64,000 bases of DNA from Candidatus Levyibacteriota bacterium (GTDB taxonomy: Bacteria > Patescibacteria > Microgenomatia > Levybacterales > UBA12049), in assembly GCA_016186625.1 (NCBI GenBank), contig JACPLG010000008.1:1-64000 (forward strand). The letters run 5' to 3'. Every line of letters begins with the position of its first letter. Position 1 is the first letter of the stretch. The notes beneath the pieces are model-generated. The model worked only from the letters and a program-made list of their open reading frames with translations. It was not told the origin of the DNA and did not search any database. Shown one piece after another: positions 15,059 to 23,745 of this stretch. The position numbers and the translations under genes are program-made.

Positions 15059-15994
15059 ATGCTTTCGCAAAATATTCCTCTAAAAAAATATAGTAGTATT
15101 AAAATAGGCGGTCCCGCCTCATATTTTTGTGAAGTAAATTCTGTAAGTCAGCTTAAGCAAGTTATCAAGCAGTGGCGGGAAATTGATGGAGATTTGAATA
15201 AAATTTTTGTACTGGGAGAAGGAACAAATATTTTGTTCAGTGACAGTGGGTATGACGGGCTTGTAATAAAAAACAATATAAATTTATTAGAAAGAAAGGG
15301 CACGCAAGTTTTAGCTGGAGGAGGGATGCTGATGCCTACACTAATAAATTTTTGCAGTCAAAACGCGCTTTCTGGATTTGAATGGGCAGGAGGGCTCCCC
15401 GGAACTGTTGGAGGAGGAATTAGGGGAAATGCAGGAGCTTTTTTGGGAGAAATAGGAGATAGTATTTTGGAGGTCGAAAGCCTTGATCTTAGAACTTTTA
15501 AAATCAAAAAAAGAAATAGAAAGGAGTGTCAATTTGGCTATAGGCAAAGCGTATTTAAGACCGAAGAAGGAAAGAAAGAAGTAATTCTATACGCAAAATT
15601 TAAATTAAAAAAAGGCGATAGAGAAGAAATTAAAACAAAAACTCAGGAAAAAGTAGATTATAGAATCGAGCGGCATCCTTTGGATCTTCCAAATGTTGGA
15701 AGCGCTTTTAAAAATGTTCCTACATCTTCGGTATCTTCTTCTGTAAAAAAAGAGTTTGAAAAATCGATTAAGCCTGATCCGTTTCCTGTTATTCCAACAG
15801 CCAAACTTCTGATCGGAGCAGGACTGAAGGGCAAATCAATAGGAGGAGCAAAATTCTCAGAAAAACACCCCAATTTTATTGTCAATTTTAACAGAGCAAA
15901 AGCAGAGGATGTTTTAGCTTTAATATCAATTGCCAAAAAGAGCGTAAAGGAGAAATACGGCGTAGATCTTGAAGAAGAAATAATGTTTGTATAA
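15059..15994 (+). CDS. murB: UDP-N-acetylenolpyruvoylglucosamine reductase
   Basis: A 311-aa protein with an FAD-binding domain typical of MurB: LKKYSSIKIGGPASYFCEV, LGEGTNILFSD, WAGGLPGTVGGGIRGNAGAFLGEI, FGYRQSVFK, then PNVGSAFKNVP and AKLLIGAGLKGKSIGGAKFSEKHPNFIVN. It reduces UDP-GlcNAc-enolpyruvate to UDP-MurNAc. The gene starts 4 bp after the htrA stop. Confidence 0.93.
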   Translation: MLSQNIPLKKYSSIKIGGPASYFCEVNSVSQLKQVIKQWREIDGDLNKIFVLGEGTNILFSDSGYDGLVIKNNINLLERKGTQVLAGGGMLMPTLINFCSQNALSGFEWAGGLPGTVGGGIRGNAGAFLGEIGDSILEVESLDLRTFKIKKRNRKECQFGYRQSVFKTEEGKKEVILYAKFKLKKGDREEIKTKTQEKVDYRIERHPLDLPNVGSAFKNVPTSSVSSSVKKEFEKSIKPDPFPVIPTAKLLIGAGLKGKSIGGAKFSEKHPNFIVNFNRAKAEDVLALISIAKKSVKEKYGVDLEEEIMFV

Positions 15995-16131
15995 AGCCGC
16001 CAGGTGTCCACAAATGCTTTGTCCGCTCTCAAGGTTTGGCGCTGAGGTCGCTAGTAAAATTTTCTTGGACTCGGCTTGCCTGCATCAATTGCCGATCCTC
16101 ATGAAAATTTCACAAGCTCCCCGCGCCTATT

Positions 16132-16173
16132 TTTACTATTTACTATTTACTATTTACTATTTACTATGAATAT
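16132..16173. repeat. TTTACTA tandem heptamer array with embedded -10
   Basis: Five near-perfect TTTACTA units. The last unit supplies TACTAT (16162-16167), exactly 6 nt before the GTG start at 16174, so the array appears to double as the promoter. Confidence 0.75.
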
Positions 16174-17847
16174 GTGGGTAGTTTCTACATTGATTTAACT
16201 ATTGTTATCAGCTTGGCTGCATTTACCACAATAGTTTTTAGGTTTTTAAAACAGCCTCCAATTCTTGCATATATTTTAACAGGTGTGGTTTTGGGACCGC
16301 TTGCCCTAATTCACATCAACGACGCTGAGGCTATGAGATCGTTAGCGGAAATTGGAATAACTTTGCTTCTTTTTATGCTGGGATTGGAGCTGCGGTTTTC
16401 GGAATTAAAATCTGTAGGAAAGATCTCTATCATTACAGGAATTGGGCAAATCGTTTTTACTACCATTATTGGGTTTTTGATCGCAACTTTTCTTGGATTT
16501 TCCCAAATAGCATCATTTTACATTGCAATAGCTCTCACTTTTTCAAGCACAATTATTATAGTTAAGCTTTTGTCGGACAAGAGGGACCTAAACAGCCTTT
16601 ATGGAAAAATTTCAGTAGGGTTTTTACTTGTACAGGATTTCGTTGCCATAATTGCTCTTATTTTTCTTTCCGGATTTAGCGCAGAAAGCAATGTTTCGTA
16701 CAATGACTTTCTTATTATAATACTTAAGGCTGTGGTTCTTTTTGGATGGGTAATTCTCCTTTCAAAAAAATTACTGCCGTATCTCATAAATAAGATTGCC
16801 CATTCCTCAGAAACCCTCTTTTTATTCTCTCTTGCGTGGGCTTTTGGAATTGCGGCAGTTGTTAGCTCTCCCTCAATCGGTTTCTCTATTGAAATTGGCG
16901 GATTTTTAGCAGGGCTTGCACTTGCAAATTCTTATGAAAGTTATCAAATTATCACTAAAATAAGACCTCTAAGGGATTTTTTTATAACAATATTCTTCGT
17001 GACACTTGGGATGGGACTTCTCTTATCTGATTTTTCAACGATTCTTGTCCCAGGCATTATATTGTCTCTTTTCGTACTAATCGGAAACCCGATAATTGTA
17101 ATGGTACTTATGGGATTTTTGGGCTATAAAAAAAGAACAGGTTTTCTTGCAGGGCTAACAGTTGCCCAGATATCCGAATTTTCGCTAATCGTTATGTTTA
17201 TGGGGAATAGGATTGGGCATGTTTCGGACCAACACGTGGCATTAATCACTTTTGTGGGAGCCGTAACATTTGTTATGTCAACATACATGATTCTTAACGG
17301 AAATCTGCTTTATAAAATTTTCTCACCATATCTAGATATTTTTGAACGAGAGGACGTTAGGGAGAAAAACTTAAAAACTAAAGATTTTAAAAACCACGTC
17401 ATTTTAGTCGGAGTAAGACGTATGGGGGAGGGAATACTTGAGGCGCTTCTTAAGAATAAAGAAGATTTCGTAGCGGTTGATTTTGACCCAGATGTTATTG
17501 AGAAGCTCAAAGAGAAGGGAATCGACTCATTCTTTGGAGATATTGCAGATTCAGAAATCCAGGAACTAGTATCATTAGATAAGGCAAGACTTGTTATTTC
17601 TACGGTGTCAGACATTGAGGACAATCTTATTCTTCTTCAGAATATTAGAAAACTTACCAAAAAGCCAAAAACAGTAATGCTTGCTCTTGAAAAGCATGAA
17701 GCGCAAGAACTCTATTCCCAAGGGGCTGACTATGTTGTTGTTCCTCATATTGCAGGCGGTCACCATCTGGCAAAGATTTTAGTTGATGAAGACCACATGG
17801 AACTAATTGAAAAATATGCAGCCAGGGAGAAAGAATACATAAATTAA
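16174..17847 (+). CDS. Kef-type cation:proton antiporter with RCK/TrkA-N domain
   Basis: A 557-aa protein with a GTG start. Residues ~5-390 have about 12 helices of the CPA2 fold (FLKQPPILAYILTGVVLGP, GITLLLFMLGLEL). Residues ~405-540 form a TrkA-N Rossmann domain (HVILVGVRRMGEGILEAL, VAVDFDPDVIEKLKEKGIDSFFGDI). It probably exchanges K+ or Na+ for H+ under nucleotide control. It fits with the proton-pumping HppA elsewhere in the window. Confidence 0.88.
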   Translation: MGSFYIDLTIVISLAAFTTIVFRFLKQPPILAYILTGVVLGPLALIHINDAEAMRSLAEIGITLLLFMLGLELRFSELKSVGKISIITGIGQIVFTTIIGFLIATFLGFSQIASFYIAIALTFSSTIIIVKLLSDKRDLNSLYGKISVGFLLVQDFVAIIALIFLSGFSAESNVSYNDFLIIILKAVVLFGWVILLSKKLLPYLINKIAHSSETLFLFSLAWAFGIAAVVSSPSIGFSIEIGGFLAGLALANSYESYQIITKIRPLRDFFITIFFVTLGMGLLLSDFSTILVPGIILSLFVLIGNPIIVMVLMGFLGYKKRTGFLAGLTVAQISEFSLIVMFMGNRIGHVSDQHVALITFVGAVTFVMSTYMILNGNLLYKIFSPYLDIFEREDVREKNLKTKDFKNHVILVGVRRMGEGILEALLKNKEDFVAVDFDPDVIEKLKEKGIDSFFGDIADSEIQELVSLDKARLVISTVSDIEDNLILLQNIRKLTKKPKTVMLALEKHEAQELYSQGADYVVVPHIAGGHHLAKILVDEDHMELIEKYAAREKEYIN

Positions 17848-17875
17848 TTAAAAATTAAAAGTTAAAAATTAAAAT

Positions 17876-18781
17876 TTATTGTTCGGTTGTTTTCAGTAGT
17901 TCTTGGGTTCGATTTACAACTTCGTCTAGCTCTCCATCGAGAATTGCCTCTAAATTGTGCCAGGATTTATTAATCCTGTGATCCGTAAGTCTGTCCTGCG
18001 GGAAATTATAAGTTCTAATTTTCTCCGCTCTCATACCTCTTCCTACTTGAGTAGATTTTAGCGATGAGATTTCTTTGTGTTGTTTCTCAACTTCCATTTC
18101 CCAGAGCTTGGCACGAAGCATATTCATTGCAATTTCTCTATTTTGCGCCTGAAATCTTTCGGTTTGAGCGGTAACAACAATACCGGTTGGAATATGCCTA
18201 AGACGCACTGCAGTTGAAACTTTATTTACATTTTGCCCTCCGTGCCCACCTGATCTAAAAGCCTCAAACTCAACATCGTCGGGCGCTATATGAAGATCAA
18301 TATCCTCAAGCTCAGGAAGTACTGAGACTGTTGCGGTTGAAGTATGGACTCTCCCTCTTTTTTCTGTTTCTGGAATTCGTTGGACTCTATGTACGCCTGC
18401 TTCGTATTTGAAAATACCGAAAGGGTTTTTATTTTTTAGACTTCCTGAGATTCTCAAAACCCTCTCGTCAACTTGTTCTGTTTTTAAGCCAACTTTTTCA
18501 GTGTAACGTTTGTACATCCTGAGTAAGTCCTCGGCCCAAAGCTTAGCTTCTTCTCCTCCTGCGGCGCCTGAAACTTGAAGAATAATGTTTCGTTCATCAA
18601 GAGAGGCTTCTTCAGTATTTTTTTCATTATTAAAATTACCCAATATCAACTCTTTTTGTTTATTTAACTCGGCAAGCTCAATCTCTGCCATTTCTTTGAG
18701 GTCCGGGTCCGTCAGAAGCTCTGAAGTCTGTTCAATTTTCCTATCAAGATCATCGATTAACGCTTTTCTGTAATTATCCAT
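17876..18781 (-). CDS. prfA: peptide chain release factor 1
   Basis: 301 aa against the usual ~360, lacking much of the N-terminal domain. It carries the RF1 stop-recognition motif P-x-T (RIPETEKRGRVHTS), the GGQ loop (SGGHGGQNVNKVSTAV) and the RF1-type YNFPQDRLTDHRI. It reads UAA and UAG. Located directly downstream of rpmE, a common pairing. Confidence 0.93.
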   Translation of the reverse strand: MDNYRKALIDDLDRKIEQTSELLTDPDLKEMAEIELAELNKQKELILGNFNNEKNTEEASLDERNIILQVSGAAGGEEAKLWAEDLLRMYKRYTEKVGLKTEQVDERVLRISGSLKNKNPFGIFKYEAGVHRVQRIPETEKRGRVHTSTATVSVLPELEDIDLHIAPDDVEFEAFRSGGHGGQNVNKVSTAVRLRHIPTGIVVTAQTERFQAQNREIAMNMLRAKLWEMEVEKQHKEISSLKSTQVGRGMRAEKIRTYNFPQDRLTDHRINKSWHNLEAILDGELDEVVNRTQELLKTTEQ

Positions 18782-18793
18782 GAGGAAGTCTAG

Positions 18794-19093
18794 CTAACTT
18801 ACTTGCGAGAGCATTTCGCGGAGTGTTTTTGGAGCCTCTGAAAGCCCTGCCTCTTTTTCTTTTTTCTGTTTTTTTACAACCTGGTATTTCTTGGCAGCTT
18901 CCGTTCTGTTTTGGAATTTTTGAATTCGACTCGCAGAATCTACAAACTTTTGCTCACCAGTATAGAATGGGTGGCAGTTGCTACAAAGCTCCACGTGAAT
19001 TACTTCTCGGGTTGAGCCGGTTGTAAATCTGTTTCCGCAGTTACAAATAACCTGAGCATTTTCAAAATATTGTGGGTGAACTCCTTGTTTCAT
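18794..19093 (-). CDS. rpmE: 50S ribosomal protein bL31 with extended tail
   Basis: A 99-aa protein with bL31 signatures: MKQGVHPQY, CNCGNRFTTGST, ELCSNCHPFYTGEQKFVD (four zinc Cys). A Lys/Glu-rich tail of about 30 residues extends it. TATAAT (19100-19105) sits 6 nt before the ATG with TTGTTT 17 bp further upstream, so the mRNA is predicted leaderless. Divergent from 19150. Confidence 0.93.
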   Translation of the reverse strand: MKQGVHPQYFENAQVICNCGNRFTTGSTREVIHVELCSNCHPFYTGEQKFVDSASRIQKFQNRTEAAKKYQVVKKQKKEKEAGLSEAPKTLREMLSQVS

Positions 19094-19137
19094 ATTCTGA
19101 TTATAGCTTAATCCGAGCCTAAAAACAAGGAGCGTGG

Positions 19138-19149
19138 TATAATTTTTGA
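19138..19149 (+). promoter_or_regulatory. leaderless -10 of the nucleotidyltransferase gene
   Basis: TATAAT (19138-19143), 6 nt, then GTG at 19150. Together with rpmE this is a divergent pair of leaderless-type promoters. Confidence 0.6.
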
Positions 19150-19734
19150 GTGAACGAGCAGGACGTCATCGATTTAATCAGAAAAGATAAATGGATGATG
19201 GATGTTTTGAGGGCTGTAGAGAAATTAAATCTTCCTGACTGGTGGATTGGTGCAGGATTTGTCCGCTCAAAAGTTTGGGACTACTCTCACAAATATAAAA
19301 AAAGAACACCGCTTCCGGATGTTGATTTAATTTATTTTGATCCAAATGATTTTTCAGAAAAAGAAGCAAATTCTTTTAGCACAAAGGCTGAGAATAGATT
19401 TCAAAAAATTTTAAATAAACAAAAAGAGCTTTGTGTAAAATGGTCAGTTACAAATCAAGCCAGAATGCACCTTTATCATCACCGGCTGCCTTACAAAAAC
19501 TCTCAGGAGGCGCTTTCAGAATGGGCAGAGACAGCAACCTGTATTGGAGTTCGATTAAAGAATGGGAAACTAGAGCTTGCGGCCCCACATGGTATAGGAG
19601 ATTTAGTGAATTTAAAAGTCAGACGAATTCCTAATTATAAAAACAAATATAGATTTGATCCAATGGTTTTTGAGAGACGAGTTAAAGAAAAGAGATGGCT
19701 TGAAAAATGGCCAAGGTTAAAGATTGCTTTTTAA
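19150..19734 (+). CDS. DUF925 nucleotidyltransferase-fold protein
   Basis: A 194-aa protein with a GTG start. Signatures WWIGAGFVRSKVWD, PLPDVDLIYFD (metal-binding D-x-D) and WSVTNQARMHLYHH match the NTP_transf_6/DUF925 family, whose substrate is unknown. It overlaps the convergent EamA gene 3' end by 18 nt. Confidence 0.8.
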   Translation: MNEQDVIDLIRKDKWMMDVLRAVEKLNLPDWWIGAGFVRSKVWDYSHKYKKRTPLPDVDLIYFDPNDFSEKEANSFSTKAENRFQKILNKQKELCVKWSVTNQARMHLYHHRLPYKNSQEALSEWAETATCIGVRLKNGKLELAAPHGIGDLVNLKVRRIPNYKNKYRFDPMVFERRVKEKRWLEKWPRLKIAF

Positions 19735-20640
19735 TTTTTGCAGTGGGTGATAGGGAATTCTTCCCTCCGCTATGAAAATTCCAAAAAACACGAGTATTGT
19801 TGCTGCAATATAGACAGGAGTTATTGATTCGCCAAGAAGAGGGACTGCAACAACAATTGTTGCCACAGGATCAACATAGCTAAAAATTCCAACCTCGGAG
19901 GCTTTAATATATTTGACTCCATAAGTCCATAAATAGTGAGCAAGAACTGCTGCAAAAATTACTCCATAAAAAAGGCCAATAAATCCTTGGATATTAATAT
20001 CTTGAACAAAATTAAATGTTTGGGCTTCAATAAGTACCAAGGGAATAATTGGTATGACCCCTATTAAAAACATCCAAAAAGTAATAGTTAAGGGATCATT
20101 ATTGACAGTAATTTTTTTAAGAAGAAGAGCTTGAGCAACACTGCAGAGAGTTGCCCCAAAAATTAAAAAATTCCCCAAAACTCCCCCTGTGAGCCCACCC
20201 GTTTCGATTATTGGTCTAAGAATAATTGCCAAAACACCAATAAGACTAATAAGTGTTCCTGCTAAAACTTTTAATCTTAGTTTTTCATTAAGAAAAATAA
20301 TAGATGCAATAATAAGAATTATAGGGCCAGATGCTATGATAATTGGTGCATTAATACTAGGGGAGAGCTTAAGCCCAAAAAATATAAGAGGAATTTGAAT
20401 TGTGACGCCAATTATTGAGACTAAGATTAATTTTGGAATATCAGTCTTCGTAATTTTTAGAGATTTAAATATGAATGGAAGAATAAGCAGTGCTCCTCCA
20501 AAAAATCTAATAAATACAAATGTAAAAGTAGGGATAACTTCAAGGGTCCATTTAAAAATAGGAAATGCCGCGCCCCAAATAATATTGGCAAGAATTAAGG
20601 CAAGAATTGAAAGCTGGATTTTACCTAAAGACCCAAACAT
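19717..20640 (-). CDS. EamA/DMT-family transporter
   Basis: A 307-aa protein from the ATG at 20640. About ten membrane helices in two EamA repeats (first: NIIWGAAFPIFKW and FIRFFGGALLILPF; second: GVIFAAVLAHYLWTYGVKYIKASEVGIFSYVDPVA). It probably exports or imports metabolites; substrate unknown. It lies downstream of hisS on the same strand. Confidence 0.85.
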   Translation of the reverse strand: MFGSLGKIQLSILALILANIIWGAAFPIFKWTLEVIPTFTFVFIRFFGGALLILPFIFKSLKITKTDIPKLILVSIIGVTIQIPLIFFGLKLSPSINAPIIIASGPIILIIASIIFLNEKLRLKVLAGTLISLIGVLAIILRPIIETGGLTGGVLGNFLIFGATLCSVAQALLLKKITVNNDPLTITFWMFLIGVIPIIPLVLIEAQTFNFVQDINIQGFIGLFYGVIFAAVLAHYLWTYGVKYIKASEVGIFSYVDPVATIVVAVPLLGESITPVYIAATILVFFGIFIAEGRIPYHPLQKLKSNL

Positions 20641-20680
20641 AGTTTGAATGGTTGCATGGTTCAATTGTTAGGCCAGTTAG

Positions 20681-21877
20681 CTATTTAACCATTTCAGCTA
20701 TTTCATCTATTTCGCCCTTTTTTTGTTCTCCTGTTGTCATGTCTTTTAATTCTAGTTTATCACCCTTCACAATTAAAACAAACGGGATTTTCCTTTTGTC
20801 AGCATATCGGAGCTGCCTGTCCAGCGGTTTTTCGTCAACAAAGAGTTCTACATTTAGATCTTTGGCTCTTAGTTCGATTGCAACTTGAGCCGATCGAGGA
20901 CTGGTGTTTGTTACTAAGACTTTTGTACCACCTAGATTTTCTGGGAACAAATCTAGTTCTGCCATTGCCTCAATAACTCGATCAAATCCGAAAGAGAAGC
21001 CGACTGCAGGAATCTTGTTTCCTGAAAAAATTCCGATTAAATCATCATATCTTCCTCCGCCACCCAAAGAACCGGCAGGATAATCCTCGCTTGCTATTTC
21101 GAAAATTAAACCAGTGTAGTAGTCCAATCCTCTTGCCAGTTTCGGATCGAACTCTAAATAATCTTCATTTATACCAAACTTACTTATATAAGAAGCGACT
21201 TTAAAGAAAGATTCTGTTTTTTTCTGACTGTTAATCTTTTGTAAGACATTGTTGGCTGCTTTCATTCCCATGACGGTAGAAAGCTCATCTAAAACTTTTT
21301 CTTCGCCAACTTTTTCAATTTTGTCAATAGCGCGAGCAATAACTTTTCCTTCCTTATCTGAAAATAAATTGGAAAACACTGACCGATCATTTATTTTTAC
21401 ATTAAAATTCTTGAATCCTAATTTTTCAAAAGACTTAACAGCAACTGCAATTATTTCTGCATCGGCAAGTAGGGAAGGGGAGCCGACGGTGTCGATATCA
21501 ACTTGGAGGAATTCTCTGAAACGGCCTTTTTGAGTATTTTCTGCGCGGTAGACGTTTTGGATTTGATAGCGTTTGAAGGGAAGAGGGAGGTCGTTTGCAT
21601 ACTGGGCAACAACTCGGGCCAAAGGAACTGTTTGATCGTAGCGCATTGCAACTTTTCTTCCGCCATTATCGGTAAAGCGATACATTAATTTATCGCCTTC
21701 ATCCCCATATTTCCCCGCGAGGATATCCTCGTATTCTAAAACAGGAGTTTCAAGTGGCTCAAAGCCATAGGACTCAAACACTTTTTTCAAAGTGTCCAAA
21801 ACATAATTTCTTTTCCGCGCTTCTTTTGGTAAAAAATCACGAAAACCTTTTAGTGTTTTAGGTTGAATAGTTGACAT
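20681..21877 (-). CDS. hisS: histidyl-tRNA synthetase
   Basis: A 398-aa class II enzyme. Motif 1 region TLKGFRDFLPKEA, motif 2 with GRFREFLQVDIDTVG, HisA segment LARGLDYYTGLIFE, SLGGGGRYDDLIG, and the C-terminal anticodon domain with DLNVELFVDEKPLDRQLRYADKRKIPFVLIVKGD. Its first 17 codons recur in diverged form upstream of the neighbouring NYN gene. Confidence 0.95.
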   Translation of the reverse strand: MSTIQPKTLKGFRDFLPKEARKRNYVLDTLKKVFESYGFEPLETPVLEYEDILAGKYGDEGDKLMYRFTDNGGRKVAMRYDQTVPLARVVAQYANDLPLPFKRYQIQNVYRAENTQKGRFREFLQVDIDTVGSPSLLADAEIIAVAVKSFEKLGFKNFNVKINDRSVFSNLFSDKEGKVIARAIDKIEKVGEEKVLDELSTVMGMKAANNVLQKINSQKKTESFFKVASYISKFGINEDYLEFDPKLARGLDYYTGLIFEIASEDYPAGSLGGGGRYDDLIGIFSGNKIPAVGFSFGFDRVIEAMAELDLFPENLGGTKVLVTNTSPRSAQVAIELRAKDLNVELFVDEKPLDRQLRYADKRKIPFVLIVKGDKLELKDMTTGEQKKGEIDEIAEMVK

Positions 21878-21915
21878 ATATCATCTTCTTTGTTATATTA
21901 TATATAACGAACTTC

Positions 21916-21940
21916 CCCCCGAGCAATCGGGGGTGATTTT
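21916..21940 (+). terminator. GC hairpin between NYN gene and hisS
   Basis: CCCCCGA/TCGGGGG with a 4-nt loop; the T-rich side is on the + strand although both flanking genes are on the minus strand. It probably ends the NYN transcript imperfectly or stops antisense reading. Confidence 0.35.
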
Positions 21941-21942
21941 TA

Positions 21943-22479
21943 TTAGGCCTCTTTTTTTACTTCTTCCTTGATTTTCTCCAAGGGTAAATACCTGCTCGCA
22001 CATTTTATTAATTCTTGAGCTACGTGGCCGCGCGCAGATACAATAATTATCTTTTTTTGTTCGGATTTCAAATATTCTACCGCCGGTTCAAAATCACTAT
22101 CTCCACTGGCCAAGACCGCGACATCAAACTCTTTTACTTTCAGAACAATATCAATTGCCAACTTTACGTCAAAATTTCCTTTATGAACTGTAGTTTTATT
22201 TCTTTTATCGTGAATAACTTTCACTTCACGAGTTATCACATCATAACCTATTTTCTTTAAGGCTTTGAAAAAATCCAGCTGCTTTTTATTAGTTGAGATA
22301 ACTGCTGTGTAAAAATAAGCACCCGTTATTATGCCCTGATTGCCCCAGTAATCAAGAAATTTCTTATAATCTAATCTCCAGCCAAGTGATTTTTGAGAAT
22401 AGAAAATATTTGCCGCGTCAATAAAAATCGCTATCCTCTTTCTCCTCGTTCGTTTTTTAGTCTTCGTCGAACTTCTCAT
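21943..22479 (-). CDS. NYN-domain (LabA/DUF88) putative ribonuclease
   Basis: A 178-aa protein with a basic N terminus, then a PIN-like NYN domain: IAIFIDAANIFY, FDVKLAIDIVLK, VAVLASGDSDFEPAVEYLK, KIIIVSARGHVAQELIKCASRYL. The acidic D/N, D and DSD residues of the family are present, suggesting a metal-dependent RNase. Its ATG overlaps the stop of an 18-codon ORF copied from the hisS 5' end. Confidence 0.85.
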   Translation of the reverse strand: MRSSTKTKKRTRRKRIAIFIDAANIFYSQKSLGWRLDYKKFLDYWGNQGIITGAYFYTAVISTNKKQLDFFKALKKIGYDVITREVKVIHDKRNKTTVHKGNFDVKLAIDIVLKVKEFDVAVLASGDSDFEPAVEYLKSEQKKIIIVSARGHVAQELIKCASRYLPLEKIKEEVKKEA

Positions 22480-22529
22480 CTTGGCAAAAAGTCTCGAAAA
22501 CCTTTTAGTGTTTTTGGCTCAATTTTCAT
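22476..22529 (-). CDS. hisS-derived leader ORF before the NYN gene
   Basis: 17 codons reading MKIEPKTLKGFRDFLPR, matching PKTLKGFRDFLP of hisS, then TGA overlapping the NYN start (ATGA). TATGAT preceded by TGC ends 7 nt before this ATG (22537-22542). The fragment therefore has its own leaderless-type promoter and could couple translation into the NYN gene. Confidence 0.6.
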   Translation of the reverse strand: MKIEPKTLKGFRDFLPR

Positions 22530-22558
22530 ATTCTTAATCATAGCATATATTTTTTGCA

Positions 22559-22583
22559 CAAAAAAAACCGCCTTGCGGCGGTT
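22559..22583 (-). terminator. intrinsic terminator
   Basis: On the minus strand ACCGCC-GCAA-GGCGGT is followed directly by eight Ts. It ends the 22-codon gene and any read-through from the T-box operon. Confidence 0.85.
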
Positions 22584-22607
22584 GCTTACTTGTTTGAAAG
22601 CTAAATA

Positions 22608-22676
22608 CTAAGCACAAGAATCACATCCGCCTTTGAGACGAACATGATACCAATATGTTGAAATTAAAGTTTTCAT
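22608..22676 (-). CDS. 22-residue peptide gene
   Basis: ATG to TAG, 22 codons: begins MKTLISTYWYHV, basic middle RLKGG, ends GGCDSCA with a C-x-x-C pair. It has a near-consensus promoter (TTGACA, 17 bp, GATAAT) ending 6 nt before the ATG and an intrinsic terminator 25 bp after the stop, so it looks like a complete monocistronic unit. No family is recognised; possibilities are a secreted or modified peptide, a metal-binding microprotein or a leader. Confidence 0.7.
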   Translation of the reverse strand: MKTLISTYWYHVRLKGGCDSCA

Positions 22677-22682
22677 TCGCTT

Positions 22683-22711
22683 ATTATCTCAAAAGCCTCA
22701 GCTTTTGTCAA
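22683..22711 (-). promoter_or_regulatory. promoter and operator-like palindrome of the 22-residue gene
   Basis: TTGACA (22706-22711), 17-bp spacer, GATAAT (22683-22688), 6 nt to ATG. The spacer contains CAAAAGC-TGAG-GCTTTTG, a 7-bp inverted repeat well placed for a repressor. Confidence 0.75.
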
Positions 22712-22765
22712 AAATTTTGAGAATTATATTGGTTTAGCTTGCTAAATACAAATTTCCAAACAAAA

Positions 22766-23053
22766 TTAATATATCCAGAATATCGTAACCTCAGAACTCT
22801 CTGATGGATTTGGCGTTGGACGGCTTGCCCGTTGACGATTCAAATCCTCCCACTCAGCAAGAGCCCAAGCCGACAAAATAAGAGATAATCCCAATACTAC
22901 AGTAGCTGCAGCAATTTCCCTTCGAGATGGATTTGGATTTACGAATGTTAATTTTTCTTCCCCTATTTTCTGAGAACCCGTTCCGATCTCTCCAGATATG
23001 TCAACAATTTGCTCTATTACTTCATTATTAATTCGTTCTGTTCCTGATGACAT
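22766..23053 (-). CDS. small membrane protein in the T-box operon
   Basis: A 95-aa product from the ATG at 23053, with AGGAGGTGGG just upstream as a strong Shine-Dalgarno. The polar N half (GTERINNEVIEQIVDISGEI) is followed by one membrane helix (IAAATVVLGLSLILSAWALAEW) and a Pro/Ser-rich tail. Function unknown. It overlaps the 3' end of the racemase-like gene. Confidence 0.65.
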   Translation of the reverse strand: MSSGTERINNEVIEQIVDISGEIGTGSQKIGEEKLTFVNPNPSRREIAAATVVLGLSLILSAWALAEWEDLNRQRASRPTPNPSESSEVTIFWIY

Positions 23054-23744
23054 TATTCCCACCTCCTTTCAAAATCTCTCTAACAGTAGCTTCTTCAAGG
23101 ATTTGAGTTGTGTCTAAAACTCTTAGTTTGCTGTGTTTCTGAATAAGAAGCTGTAGATCAGTACATGCAAGTAATATGAAATCTGAAGGAAGCTTTTTTA
23201 TGATTTTCTCCAAATCTTTTTTATCCTTTCGACCATGTGTTCTTTGAAGAATTCTGTTTATTATTTCCCCAATCTTATCTTGATCTTTCTTATCTGGGGT
23301 TCTTACTTTAATCCCAATTTCTTTAAGCTTAGAATCAAAAAGCTTATTTTTAATGGTGAAAGGCGTAGCCAAAAGACCAACATTTTTTGCCCTTTTCCTT
23401 TTAAGAAACATAACAGTTTCCTCAACAATACTTAAAACGGGAATATTAACGGCTTTTCTTATCTCATCAATAAAAATATGCACGCTATTGCATGGGATAA
23501 CTATAAAATCCGCTCCTCCTTTCTCTAAAACCTTAGCTGATTCAATAAGCCAGGAAAGGTATTTTTCCTTTCCTTTTGAATGCTTTATGAACTTTTCCTC
23601 TACTTCAAGCTCAACGGGAACATTTGTTATTAAGATTGATGGTCTACTTTTTTTATTTATTTTTGCACACGATGATATAACTTCCATGTAGAAGTTAGCA
23701 GTAGTTTCTGGACCAAGCCCTCCAATAATTCCAAGCGTTTTCAT
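23028..23744 (-). CDS. aspartate/glutamate racemase family protein
   Basis: A 238-aa product from the ATG at 23744. Family signatures: MKTLGIIGGLGPETTANFY, first catalytic Cys in VIPCNSVHIF, second in LLACTDLQLL, and VGLLATPFTIKNKLF. Cofactor-independent racemase, likely aspartate racemase (L-Asp to D-Asp for cell wall or peptides). It lies behind a T-box leader, which ties its expression to the charging state of some tRNA. Confidence 0.85.
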   Translation of the reverse strand: MKTLGIIGGLGPETTANFYMEVISSCAKINKKSRPSILITNVPVELEVEEKFIKHSKGKEKYLSWLIESAKVLEKGGADFIVIPCNSVHIFIDEIRKAVNIPVLSIVEETVMFLKRKRAKNVGLLATPFTIKNKLFDSKLKEIGIKVRTPDKKDQDKIGEIINRILQRTHGRKDKKDLEKIIKKLPSDFILLACTDLQLLIQKHSKLRVLDTTQILEEATVREILKGGGNNVIRNRTN

Positions 23745-23745
23745 A

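Noticed and set aside
16132..16166. CRISPR-like repeat
   Set aside because: Seven-bp units without spacers; a simple tandem array. No cas genes in the window.
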